Below are positions 1 through 5,134 of a stretch of 5,134 nt of DNA, in pieces. This DNA is from Leptolyngbya sp. SIO4C1. Its GTDB lineage: Bacteria; Cyanobacteriota; Cyanobacteriia; Phormidesmidales; Phormidesmidaceae. Numbering within the stretch: position 1 is the first letter of the stretch; each line of letters starts with the position of its first letter. The notes under the pieces were generated by a model. It had not been told where the DNA came from. It was given only the letters and a program-made list of their open reading frames with translations, and searched no databases. A program made the position numbers and the translations under genes. Where the stretch lies: contig JAAHIA010000360.1 of NCBI GenBank assembly GCA_010671975.1, forward strand, positions 1 to 5,134. Direction: 5' to 3'.

Positions 1-10
1 TCAACCTGTC

Positions 11-16
11 TATAAC
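11..16 (+). promoter_or_regulatory. possible -10 element upstream of clpP
   Basis: TATAAC matches the sigma-70 -10 consensus TATAAT at five of six positions. The -35 region would lie outside the window, so this cannot be tested here. If it is used, transcription would begin near position 22-25. That is just past the ATG at 20 and would force a downstream start such as GTG 116. This is only a weak candidate. Confidence 0.2.
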
Positions 17-19
17 CCT

Positions 20-727
20 ATGTATTCATCACACATCTCATCTGATATCTACAGCCTCTGGCTACCATCGCAATCTGCTTCATCCGGCTCGATATTTGGC
101 CCGAGGTCGAGCGGCGTGGTGCCGATGGTGGTTGAGCAGTCAGGTAGAGGCGAGCGAGCGTTTGATATCTATTCGCGACTGCTGCGAGAACGCATCGTTT
201 TTCTAGGCACAGCTGTAGACGACACGGTCGCCGATTCCATTGTGGCGCAGCTGCTGTATCTGGATGCCGAAGATCCTGAAAAGGATGTACAGCTCTACAT
301 CAATTCGCCGGGCGGTTCAATTACGGCTGGCATGGCGATATACGATACGATGCAGCAAATTCGGCCCGATGTGGTTACCATTTGCTTTGGGTTGGCTGCT
401 AGTATGGGGGCGTTTTTGCTATCGGGCGGTGCTAAAGATAAGCGCATGGCACTTCCTAGTTCGCGAATCATGATCCATCAGCCGCTAGGCGGTGCTCAAG
501 GACAAGCCGTTGATATTGAAATTCAGGCGCGGGAGATTCTTTATCTCAAGCGCCGTCTCAATGAGCTGCTAGCAGAGCATACTGGGCAGCCCCTAGAAAG
601 GATTGAGACCGATACTGAGCGTGACTTTTTTATGTCAGCTCAAGAAGCCAATGACTACGGTCTGATTGATCAGGTCATTTCTCGGCCTACTATGCCTGCT
701 GATTCGACGTTAACTGCGCTAGGTTAG
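20..727 (+). CDS. clpP2: ATP-dependent Clp protease proteolytic subunit, ClpP2 type
   Basis: Serine peptidase (family S14) that forms the chambered core of the cytosolic Clp protease and cuts polypeptides fed in by an AAA+ unfoldase, here ClpX. Counting from the ATG at 20 (235 aa), the catalytic triad is visible: Ser128 in GLAASMGAF, His153 in MIHQPLGG and Asp202 in DTERDFF. The spacing of 25 and 49 residues equals that of E. coli ClpP (97, 122, 171). The family core begins around residue 36 (PMVVEQSGRGERAFD). Residues 1-35 are a Ser/Tyr-rich, poorly conserved extension. Annotated cyanobacterial ClpP2 proteins often have such an extension (from memory), so I keep ATG 20. However, GTG at 116 has a GAGG 9 nt upstream and would give a 203-aa protein of standard length. 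Cyanobacteria have several ClpP paralogues; the copy next to clpX is ClpP2, which in Synechococcus forms a mixed core with ClpP1. The function is certain, the start is not. Confidence 0.95.
   Translation: MYSSHISSDIYSLWLPSQSASSGSIFGPRSSGVVPMVVEQSGRGERAFDIYSRLLRERIVFLGTAVDDTVADSIVAQLLYLDAEDPEKDVQLYINSPGGSITAGMAIYDTMQQIRPDVVTICFGLAASMGAFLLSGGAKDKRMALPSSRIMIHQPLGGAQGQAVDIEIQAREILYLKRRLNELLAEHTGQPLERIETDTERDFFMSAQEANDYGLIDQVISRPTMPADSTLTALG
103..106 (+). promoter_or_regulatory. alternative Shine-Dalgarno for a shorter ClpP
   Basis: GAGG sits 9 nt before a GTG codon at 116 that is in frame with clpP. Initiation there would give a protein beginning MVPMVVEQ, which matches the usual N-terminus of bacterial ClpP. 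The ATG at 20 has no purine-rich Shine-Dalgarno in the 19 nt visible before it, but many cyanobacterial genes lack one, so this does not settle the start. Confidence 0.35.
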
Positions 728-729
728 GG
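726..729 (+). promoter_or_regulatory. ribosome binding site of clpX
   Basis: AGGG overlaps the TAG stop of clpP and lies 5 nt before the clpX ATG at 735. Together with the 7-nt intergenic gap this supports co-transcription and possibly coupled translation of clpP and clpX. Confidence 0.5.
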
Positions 730-734
730 CACAT

Positions 735-2072
735 ATGTCTAAATATGACTCCCATCTCAAATGTTCCTTCTGTGGAAAATCTCAGGAGCAGGTGCGCAAG
801 CTCATTGCTGGTCCGGGAGTCTACATTTGCGATGAATGTGTTGATCTGTGTAACGAAATTCTAGACGAAGAGCTGTTTGATTCGAGCTCAGCCGTCTCAC
901 CGCCGGTGCCGCGTCGAGAGCAGCAGCCAGAGCGCCGGCGCAAGGTCCCCTCCCCCATCTCGCTCACTCAAATTCCCAAGCCGCGCGAAATTAAGGCCTA
1001 CCTAGATGAGCATGTGATTGGTCAGAACGAGGCGAAAAAGGTCCTCTCCGTAGCGGTTTACAACCACTACAAGCGACTTAGCCACGTGCAGTCAGGCGGC
1101 GATAGCGGCGATGAGGGGGTTGAGCTGCAAAAATCGAACATTTTGCTGATTGGGCCGACCGGCTGCGGCAAGACATTACTGGCTCAGACGCTAGCCTCAA
1201 TCTTGGATGTGCCTTTTGCCGTAGCCGATGCGACAACGCTGACTGAGGCAGGCTACGTCGGCGAAGATGTCGAGAACATATTGCTGCGGCTGCTGCAGGT
1301 AGCCGATCTAGACGTCGAAGAGGCCCAGCGCGGCATTATTTACATCGACGAAATCGATAAGATTGCTCGCAAAAGCGAAAATCCCTCCATTACGCGCGAC
1401 GTCTCCGGCGAAGGCGTGCAGCAAGCGCTATTAAAAATGCTGGAGGGTACGGTCGCCAACGTGCCGCCTCAGGGCGGCCGCAAACATCCCTACCAGGACT
1501 GCATTCAGATTGACACCAGCAATATTCTCTTTATCTGCGGCGGTGCCTTCGTTGGGTTAGAGAAAATCGTTGAGCAGCGCACCGGCAAGAAATCAATGGG
1601 CTTTGTGCAGTCAGGCGAGTCTCAGTTTAGCCGCGATAAGCGAGCGGCGGACGTGCTAAAGAACCTGGAAGCCGATGATATTGTCAAGTTTGGCATGATT
1701 CCTGAGTTCATCGGTCGTATTCCTGCCATTTCGGTGGTTGAGCCGCTAGACGAAGAGGCCCTCGTGGCGATTTTGACTGAGCCCAAGAACGCGCTGGTGA
1801 AGCAGTTCAAAAAGCTGATGCTGATGGATAACGTCAATCTGGACTTCAAGCCGGACGCGATTCGGGCGATCGCAAAAGAAGCCTTCCGTCGCAAAACCGG
1901 CGCCCGCGCCCTGCGCAGCATCATTGAAGAAATCATGCTGGATGTGATGTATGAGCTGCCCTCGCGCAAAGACGTGAAGCGCTGCCAGATTACGCGCGAG
2001 ATGGTGGAGAAGCGCTCTACGGCCGAACTCTTAATGCATCCTTCCTCTTTGCCTAAGCCAGAATCTGCTTAA
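735..2072 (+). CDS. clpX: ATP-dependent Clp protease ATP-binding subunit ClpX
   Basis: AAA+ unfoldase that recognises tagged substrates (for example ssrA-tagged proteins), unfolds them with ATP and threads them into ClpP in the cytosol. The 445 residues show the whole family architecture. There is an N-terminal zinc-binding domain (Cys10, Cys13, Cys32, Cys35), then a low-complexity Pro/Arg/Glu linker at about 50-75. The AAA+ module follows, with Walker A GPTGCGKT at 140-147 and Walker B IIYIDE ending at Asp205-Glu206. The pore loops are GYVG at 173-176 and RKH at 249-251. The arginine finger is Arg328 in EFIGRIP, and sensor 2 is Arg391 in GARALR. The ClpP-docking loop reads MGF (288-290) in place of the IGF of E. 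coli, a conservative change. It is slightly longer than the 424-aa E. coli protein because of the linker and the C-terminal tail. It starts 7 nt after clpP, so the two subunits are almost certainly made from one mRNA. Confidence 0.98.
   Translation: MSKYDSHLKCSFCGKSQEQVRKLIAGPGVYICDECVDLCNEILDEELFDSSSAVSPPVPRREQQPERRRKVPSPISLTQIPKPREIKAYLDEHVIGQNEAKKVLSVAVYNHYKRLSHVQSGGDSGDEGVELQKSNILLIGPTGCGKTLLAQTLASILDVPFAVADATTLTEAGYVGEDVENILLRLLQVADLDVEEAQRGIIYIDEIDKIARKSENPSITRDVSGEGVQQALLKMLEGTVANVPPQGGRKHPYQDCIQIDTSNILFICGGAFVGLEKIVEQRTGKKSMGFVQSGESQFSRDKRAADVLKNLEADDIVKFGMIPEFIGRIPAISVVEPLDEEALVAILTEPKNALVKQFKKLMLMDNVNLDFKPDAIRAIAKEAFRRKTGARALRSIIEEIMLDVMYELPSRKDVKRCQITREMVEKRSTAELLMHPSSLPKPESA
1866..1873. 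repeat. HIP1 palindrome GCGATCGC
   Basis: Highly iterated palindrome of cyanobacterial genomes, here inside clpX, encoding Ala378-Ile379-Ala380. Confidence 0.9.
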
Positions 2073-2104
2073 GTAGAGAGCAGCCCTCTCCGCAGCATAT
2101 TTCT

Positions 2105-2953
2105 ATGGCCTACGTCGACATTAACGGCGTCAAGCATTACTACGAGTGGATTACTGAATCGGCTCACCCTGGCAACAAGCCAACGCTTTTGTTTGTGCAT
2201 GGCTGGGCCGGTTCGGCTCGCTATTGGGAATCTACCGCCCGGGCAGTCGCCGCTGACTACGACTGTCTGCTGTACGACATGCGCGGCTTTGGTCGCTCAG
2301 AGGCAGCGCCTGCTGAGGCAATGCTCGAGCATGTCGAACTCGGCACGATGGAAAACTTTGCTGAAGATCTCAAAGCGCTGCTCGATGCGCTACTGCTAAA
2401 GCAGGTTTATCTCAATGCTCATTCGCTCGGTGGCTCAGTTGCGCTTTATTTCTTAGAGCGCTACCCGGAGCGGGTCCGCAAGGCGATCTTGACCTGCAAT
2501 GGCAGTTTTGAATACGACGAAAAAGCGTTTGAGGCGTTTTACCGCTTCGGTGGCTACGTCGTGAAGTTTCGTCCCAAGTGGCTAGGCAAGATACCGCTAG
2601 CGCCCTACTTTTTTATGTCGCGGTTTCTGCATCGCCCGATTCCGGCCAGCGAAAAGCGCGCCTTTTTAGATGACTTTTTGCTAGCAGACGAAGCCACGGC
2701 CCTGGGCACCATGCGCTCTGCAGTGAGCCAGCATGCCACCGTCGCCATGCCCAAAGCGTTTGCTGCCCTGCAGGTACCGACGCTGCTCGTGTCAGGGCAG
2801 CATGACAAGATTACGCCGGCTGAGCTAGGGCGACAGGCCGCCGAGATGAGCGATCGCATCGAGTATGTGATGATGCCGAAGACGGCTCATTTTCCGATGC
2901 TAGAAGACCCTAATCGCTATCGAGAGATTATGCTGGATTTTTTAAATCGGTAG
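2105..2953 (+). CDS. alpha/beta-fold hydrolase
   Basis: Predicted soluble serine hydrolase of the alpha/beta-hydrolase superfamily (282 aa); the substrate is unknown. Visible elements are the oxyanion motif HGWAGS at 32-37, a conserved DMRGFGRS segment at 58-65, and the nucleophile elbow AHSLGG with Ser107. The acid is Asp234 in GQHDKITP and the catalytic base His262 in AHFPMLEDP, which completes a Ser-Asp-His triad in canonical order. A lid-like helical insertion rich in aromatic and basic residues spans about 135-210. The first Gly of the usual GxSxG elbow is Ala105. There is no signal peptide or membrane segment. The ATG at 2105 has no clear Shine-Dalgarno but gives a natural family N-terminus (VDINGVKHYYEW). 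The gene lies 32 nt after clpX on the same strand and may be read through from it. Esterase, lipase-like or C-C hydrolase activity are all possible; nothing here distinguishes them. Confidence 0.9.
   Translation: MAYVDINGVKHYYEWITESAHPGNKPTLLFVHGWAGSARYWESTARAVAADYDCLLYDMRGFGRSEAAPAEAMLEHVELGTMENFAEDLKALLDALLLKQVYLNAHSLGGSVALYFLERYPERVRKAILTCNGSFEYDEKAFEAFYRFGGYVVKFRPKWLGKIPLAPYFFMSRFLHRPIPASEKRAFLDDFLLADEATALGTMRSAVSQHATVAMPKAFAALQVPTLLVSGQHDKITPAELGRQAAEMSDRIEYVMMPKTAHFPMLEDPNRYREIMLDFLNR
2850..2857. repeat. HIP1 palindrome GCGATCGC
   Basis: Inside the alpha/beta hydrolase gene, across codons for Ser249-Asp250-Arg251. It is the only copy in the window not read in the Ala-Ile-Ala frame. Confidence 0.9.
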
Positions 2954-2983
2954 AATGACGGTACGACCTAACCCTGTCACCCC

Positions 2984-3586
2984 ATGTCTTCTATCGTTTT
3001 AGACCTCAGCCCCTTTATTCAGCTGAGTGATGAGCAGTTTTACCAGCTCTGTCAAAATCATCGCGACATCAAATTTGAGCGCAACGCCAGTGGAGAGCTC
3101 ATCATTATGCCCCCCGTGGGAGGAGAAAGCGGCAGTCGTGAAGCCGACTTAATCACTGATTTGACTATTTGGAATCGTCGAACGCAGCTTGGCCTGGTGT
3201 TTAGCTCCTCAACTTGCTTCAGACTGCCGAATGGCGCTAATCGCTCCCCGGATGCTGCTTGGGTGGCAATAGACAGATGGCAGCAGCTCACGCCTGAGCA
3301 GCAAAAACGCTTTCCGCCCCTCTGTCCTGACTTTGTCATTGAGCTGCGCTCTCAGAGCGATCTGCTGCAGCCGCTACAGATAAAAATGCAGGAGTATCTT
3401 GAAAATGGGCTACGGCTAGGCTGGCTGATCAATCCGCAGGCTCGACAAATTGAGGTTTATCGAGCTCATCAGCCTAGGTCTGTGCTAGAAAATCCTGAAG
3501 TGCTTAGCGGCGAAGCCGTCTTACCCGGTTTTGAGATGAGTTTGGCAACCCTGTGGGGCCCTGTGAGGATAGAGCCGCTGCCCTAA
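2984..3586 (+). CDS. Uma2 family endonuclease (DUF820)
   Basis: Predicted PD-(D/E)XK-fold nuclease of the Uma2/DUF820 family (200 aa), which is heavily expanded in cyanobacteria; the biological role is not established. The family signature is clear. A helix near residues 15-25 (SDEQFYQLC) is followed by the RNASGELIIMPP strand region at 33-44. Then come SPDAAWV with Asp90, PDFVIELRSQSD at 115-126 with Glu120 and Arg122 as the ExK-like pair, and Lys134-Glu137 in KMQEY. The segment GLRLGWLINP lies at 142-151, and the C-terminal LPGF motif is at 180-183. All expected acidic residues are present, so it looks intact. It starts 30 nt after the hydrolase with no obvious Shine-Dalgarno, and its TAA overlaps the stop codon of the convergent regulator gene. 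No transposon ends, toxin-antitoxin partner or methyltransferase accompany it, so a restriction-type role is not supported by context. Confidence 0.88.
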   Translation: MSSIVLDLSPFIQLSDEQFYQLCQNHRDIKFERNASGELIIMPPVGGESGSREADLITDLTIWNRRTQLGLVFSSSTCFRLPNGANRSPDAAWVAIDRWQQLTPEQQKRFPPLCPDFVIELRSQSDLLQPLQIKMQEYLENGLRLGWLINPQARQIEVYRAHQPRSVLENPEVLSGEAVLPGFEMSLATLWGPVRIEPLP

Positions 3587-4569
3587 TCGAGCCCGAGCTC
3601 TCGCTTGAGCACCTCAATGGACTTTTCGCCAATATAGTTTTCGCAGTAGAGAATCTTAGGCGGGCGGATGATATCGTTGCGCGCTGCGAGCATGGCTTCT
3701 TTGATCGCCGGGTAGCTGGCCTTGTCGAGCGCCGCAATCGTATGAGCGCTGCGGACGACGGCATTGAGCTTCTGACTATCGTCGGTTTGGGCCGTCATCA
3801 CCAAAATTTCATCTCCTCGCAGGCTGTAGGCTAAAACCTCAGCCGCGCGTAAAATGCCAGAGCTGAGGCTGACCAAACCCAAGCAGGTATCTTTGGGCAG
3901 ATCTTTGAGCTGGGAAAGCTCCTGCGCATAGTCGTAGATGTCGATGGGAATGACGCGCACCGACTTGGGGGCCGCGATCGCTTCTGCTTCGTTAATAAAG
4001 TAGCGGCTGGTCACCACCGTACCTGAGCGAGTTTGCGCCAGTACGTTTTCCAGCTCCTCCATTGGCACCAGCTGCACGGGAATATGTAAAGCCTGCTCTA
4101 GCTCCCGCACCATCAGCTCACCGGCGCCAATATCCTGTCGAGGGGTGGTCACCAGCACGCGAGCGCTACAGCGCAGCCGCCAGTCAATTTCAGCCAAGAA
4201 CAGCTCGCGGGCCTGATGCAGCGAGCAGCCCTGTCGCAGCAGGTCGTCTAGGCTATTTTCCACCAGCTCCTGCGCCTTAGGAAACTGCTCTAGCAGCGGT
4301 GAGCGAGGCTTGGCAATTTCGACGCTGCCCTGCGTGCGCACATAGATACCAGAGCCGGGCTGTGCCTCTACCACGCCGGCTTCTTCGAGCTGGCGGTACA
4401 CTTTGCTAATCGTATTGCGGTGCAGTCCGGTCTGCATTGCCAGCTGGCGGGTGCTGGGCAGGCGATACCCTGGCGGATACTGCCGCGACGCGATCGCAAA
4501 CCAGATCTGGTCGTAGAGCTGCGTAGAGGCCGGGATTTCGCTATCGGTTTGGATATGAAACTGAACCAC
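3583..4569 (-). CDS. GntR family transcriptional regulator
   Basis: DNA-binding regulator of 328 aa. The N-terminal winged helix-turn-helix spans about residues 16-78, with the GntR hallmarks RLPSTRQLA at 36-44, the recognition region HRNTISKVYRQLEEAG at 50-65 and the wing GSGIYVR at 72-78. The C-terminal 220 residues are not an FCD, UTRA or aminotransferase (MocR) domain that I can recognise. Alternating strand/helix stretches (for example 137-168 and 228-260) suggest a two-lobed alpha/beta ligand-binding fold, which is inference. I start it at GTG 4569 (MVQFHIQ...), the start typical of cyanobacterial homologues and preceded by GAGGG with 7-nt spacing. The frame stays open upstream to 5091, but that part lies antisense to the next gene. 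It is transcribed away from the dienelactone hydrolase gene and probably controls it, itself or both. A relation to Synechocystis Sll1961, a GntR regulator tied to photosystem stoichiometry, is possible but is recalled, not tested. Confidence 0.9.
   Translation of the reverse strand: MVQFHIQTDSEIPASTQLYDQIWFAIASRQYPPGYRLPSTRQLAMQTGLHRNTISKVYRQLEEAGVVEAQPGSGIYVRTQGSVEIAKPRSPLLEQFPKAQELVENSLDDLLRQGCSLHQARELFLAEIDWRLRCSARVLVTTPRQDIGAGELMVRELEQALHIPVQLVPMEELENVLAQTRSGTVVTSRYFINEAEAIAAPKSVRVIPIDIYDYAQELSQLKDLPKDTCLGLVSLSSGILRAAEVLAYSLRGDEILVMTAQTDDSQKLNAVVRSAHTIAALDKASYPAIKEAMLAARNDIIRPPKILYCENYIGEKSIEVLKRELGLD
3974..3981. repeat. HIP1 palindrome GCGATCGC
   Basis: Inside the effector half of the GntR gene, read as Ala197-Ile198-Ala199. 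Confidence 0.9.
4490..4497. repeat. HIP1 palindrome GCGATCGC
   Basis: Inside the winged-helix part of the GntR gene, read as Ala25-Ile26-Ala27. Confidence 0.9.
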
Positions 4570-4576
4570 GGGAATA

Positions 4577-4581
4577 CCCTC
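4577..4581 (-). promoter_or_regulatory. Shine-Dalgarno deciding the GTG start of the GntR gene
   Basis: On the minus strand GAGGG lies 7 nt before GTG 4569. This is a strong ribosome binding site at ideal spacing, and it supports the GTG start over any ATG further upstream in the open frame, which continues into the neighbouring gene. Confidence 0.65.
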
Positions 4582-4655
4582 GCTGAAAGCTGCCTGATGA
4601 TAGAGCCAGAAGTAGCCATTCTCTATATAGAAGGGTAATCGGGAATGCGCGTTTC

Positions 4656-4666
4656 GTGTGTGACAC
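4656..4666. promoter_or_regulatory. candidate operator, GTGT-N3-ACAC inverted repeat
   Basis: GTGTGTGACAC is a perfect 4-bp inverted repeat around a 3-nt centre. It lies 86 nt upstream of the regulator start and about 120 nt upstream of the hydrolase start. GntR-family operators commonly have GT...AC half-sites of this shape, so it is a reasonable binding-site candidate for the adjacent regulator. A single short repeat like this can also occur by chance. Confidence 0.3.
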
Positions 4667-4742
4667 TCTAGATTTAAGTGGCATAGGAGATATTTCTTAA
4701 CAATTTGGCATTTTAGAGTTGGGACTTTGGACTTGCCCTGAG

Positions 4743-4774
4743 GAGATCTCGCCAAAATCTCAGATCTCAAATCT
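4743..4774. repeat. AGATCT-centred palindrome with direct repeats
   Basis: GAGATCTC (4743-4750) is a perfect 8-bp palindrome. AGATCT recurs 18 nt later (4762-4767), and AAATCT occurs twice around it (4755-4760 and 4769-4774). The cluster ends 11 nt before the ATG of the dienelactone hydrolase gene, where a bound protein would block transcription or initiation. It is either an operator array or chance repetition in A+T-rich DNA. Confidence 0.35.
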
Positions 4775-4785
4775 AAAATGAAGCC

Positions 4786-5134
4786 ATGGAACTTCAGACA
4801 CAGACAGTAAACATTCAAAACGGCGACGTTACGCTGCCAGCCTATCTGGCAATGCCAACCGGCGAAGGTCCCTACGCTGCCATCGTCGTGCTGCAGGAGA
4901 TTTTTGGCGTCAATGCGCATATTCGAGCGGTGGCTGATCGCATTGCTCACGAAGGCTACATTGCGATCGCGCCGGCTCTCTACCATCGCCAGGCACCTGA
5001 TTTTGAGACTGGCTATACGCCTGAGGATATTAAGATTGGCCGGCAGTATAAGGTACAGACTAAGGCCGATGAGCTGCTGAGCGATATTCAAGCGGCTATC
5101 GACTATGTGAAGCAGCTGCCACAGGCCAAACCAG
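4786..5134 (+). CDS. dienelactone hydrolase family protein, 3' end outside the window
   Basis: N-terminal 116 residues of a dienelactone hydrolase (DLH/COG0412) family alpha/beta hydrolase; the frame is still open at the window edge. The known family enzyme, carboxymethylenebutenolidase, hydrolyses dienelactone to maleylacetate in chlorocatechol breakdown. Cyanobacterial members usually have unknown substrates. Seen here: a first strand pair with LPAYLAMP (17-24), then the signature VVLQEIFGVNAHIRAVADR at 34-52. Glu38 in that stretch corresponds to the active-site Glu36 of Pseudomonas DLH. GYIAIAPALYHR follows at 57-68. The nucleophile motif (usually GxCxGG) and the catalytic Asp and His lie beyond the end, so activity cannot be judged. 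ATG 4786 is chosen because it gives the normal family N-terminus (MELQTQTVNI); an ATG 8 nt upstream is out of frame. No Shine-Dalgarno is visible. It is divergent from the GntR gene, its likely regulator. Confidence 0.88.
   Translation, partial: MELQTQTVNIQNGDVTLPAYLAMPTGEGPYAAIVVLQEIFGVNAHIRAVADRIAHEGYIAIAPALYHRQAPDFETGYTPEDIKIGRQYKVQTKADELLSDIQAAIDYVKQLPQAKP
4963..4970. repeat. HIP1 palindrome GCGATCGC
   Basis: Inside the dienelactone hydrolase gene, read as Ala60-Ile61-Ala62. Confidence 0.9.

Larger units (their letters stand above)
4570..4785. promoter_or_regulatory. divergent intergenic region with control elements for the GntR and dienelactone hydrolase genes
   Basis: A 216-nt region between two divergent start codons, clearly more A+T-rich than its flanks from about 4620 onward. 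It must contain both promoters, but I find no pair of hexamers with good -35/-10 spacing in either direction. Notable content: a perfect 10-bp palindrome TCTATATAGA (4622-4631), whose TATATA could act as a -10 for the regulator gene; a GTGT/ACAC inverted repeat (4656-4666); and AGATCT-centred repeats (4743-4774). No small gene with a credible start is present. Confidence 0.55.

Noticed and set aside
1622..1969. Antisense open frame inside clpX
   Set aside because: It is low-complexity Ser/Arg-rich sequence opposite a strongly conserved AAA+ domain and is typical of a coding-strand shadow.
2076..2090. GAGAG-CAGCC-CTCTC hairpin after clpX as a terminator
   Set aside because: The stem is only 5 bp and no T-run follows, so it is too weak for an intrinsic terminator.
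3507..3520. CGGC-GAA-GCCG hairpin near the end of the nuclease gene as a terminator for either strand
   Set aside because: It has a 4-bp stem inside a coding region with only a TCTT after it, and it is explained by codons.
2984..3586. Uma2 gene as part of a mobile element
   Set aside because: No terminal inverted repeats, target duplications, transposase or integrase are found around it, and its base composition looks like that of its neighbours.
3504..3834. Short open frames on both strands over the nuclease/regulator junction
   Set aside because: They have Arg/Ser-rich or scrambled content and no start signal, and are fully explained by the two convergent genes.
4774..4779. TAAAAT as a -10 box for the dienelactone hydrolase gene
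   Set aside because: It would place the transcript start at or past the start codon, and no -35 hexamer sits at 16-18 nt upstream.
4778..4810. Ten-codon reading frame starting at ATG 4778 and overlapping the hydrolase start
   Set aside because: It is very short with no ribosome binding site, and it is most likely a chance ATG 8 nt upstream and out of frame.
4570..5091. Upstream extension of the GntR reading frame (174 extra residues, ATG at 5091)
   Set aside because: It crosses the divergent intergenic region and lies antisense to a well-supported dienelactone hydrolase coding sequence. The extension resembles no known domain, and GTG 4569 has a strong ribosome binding site and a family-typical N-terminus.

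Overview
The window looks like ordinary chromosomal DNA from a cyanobacterium, probably a filamentous or Leptolyngbya/Phormidesmis-like lineage, although the genus is a guess. Three things point there. The palindrome GCGATCGC (HIP1) occurs five times in 5.1 kb, where about 0.1 would be expected by chance at even base composition. The ClpP is of the cyanobacterial ClpP2 type and lies directly upstream of clpX. The Uma2 endonuclease and the GntR regulator have the sequence style of families that are abundant in cyanobacteria.

Layout. Positions 20-3586 hold four tightly spaced plus-strand genes: clpP (ClpP2), clpX, an alpha/beta hydrolase and a Uma2-family nuclease. The gaps between them are 7, 32 and 30 nt, so they could be one transcript. 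They meet a minus-strand GntR-family regulator (3583-4569) tail to tail, with stop codons overlapping by 4 nt. A 216-nt divergent intergenic region (4570-4785) separates the regulator from a dienelactone hydrolase-family gene that starts at 4786 and runs off the right edge.

How the genes work together. ClpX unfolds substrates and feeds them into the ClpP proteolytic chamber. In cyanobacteria ClpP2 is known to pair with ClpP1 as the partner core of ClpX. The hydrolase and the nuclease have no obvious mechanistic tie to ClpXP and may simply ride on the operon. The GntR/dienelactone hydrolase pair has the classic geometry of a regulator and a divergent target or neighbour. The shared intergenic region carries a short inverted repeat (4656-4666) and AGATCT-centred repeats (4743-4774) that could be operators.

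I see no RNA gene, CRISPR array, insertion sequence, prophage or convincing new system. Points worth a second look are the ClpP2 start site, the unclassified effector half of the GntR protein, the operator candidates, the convergent stop overlap with no visible terminator, and the hydrolase next to clpX.
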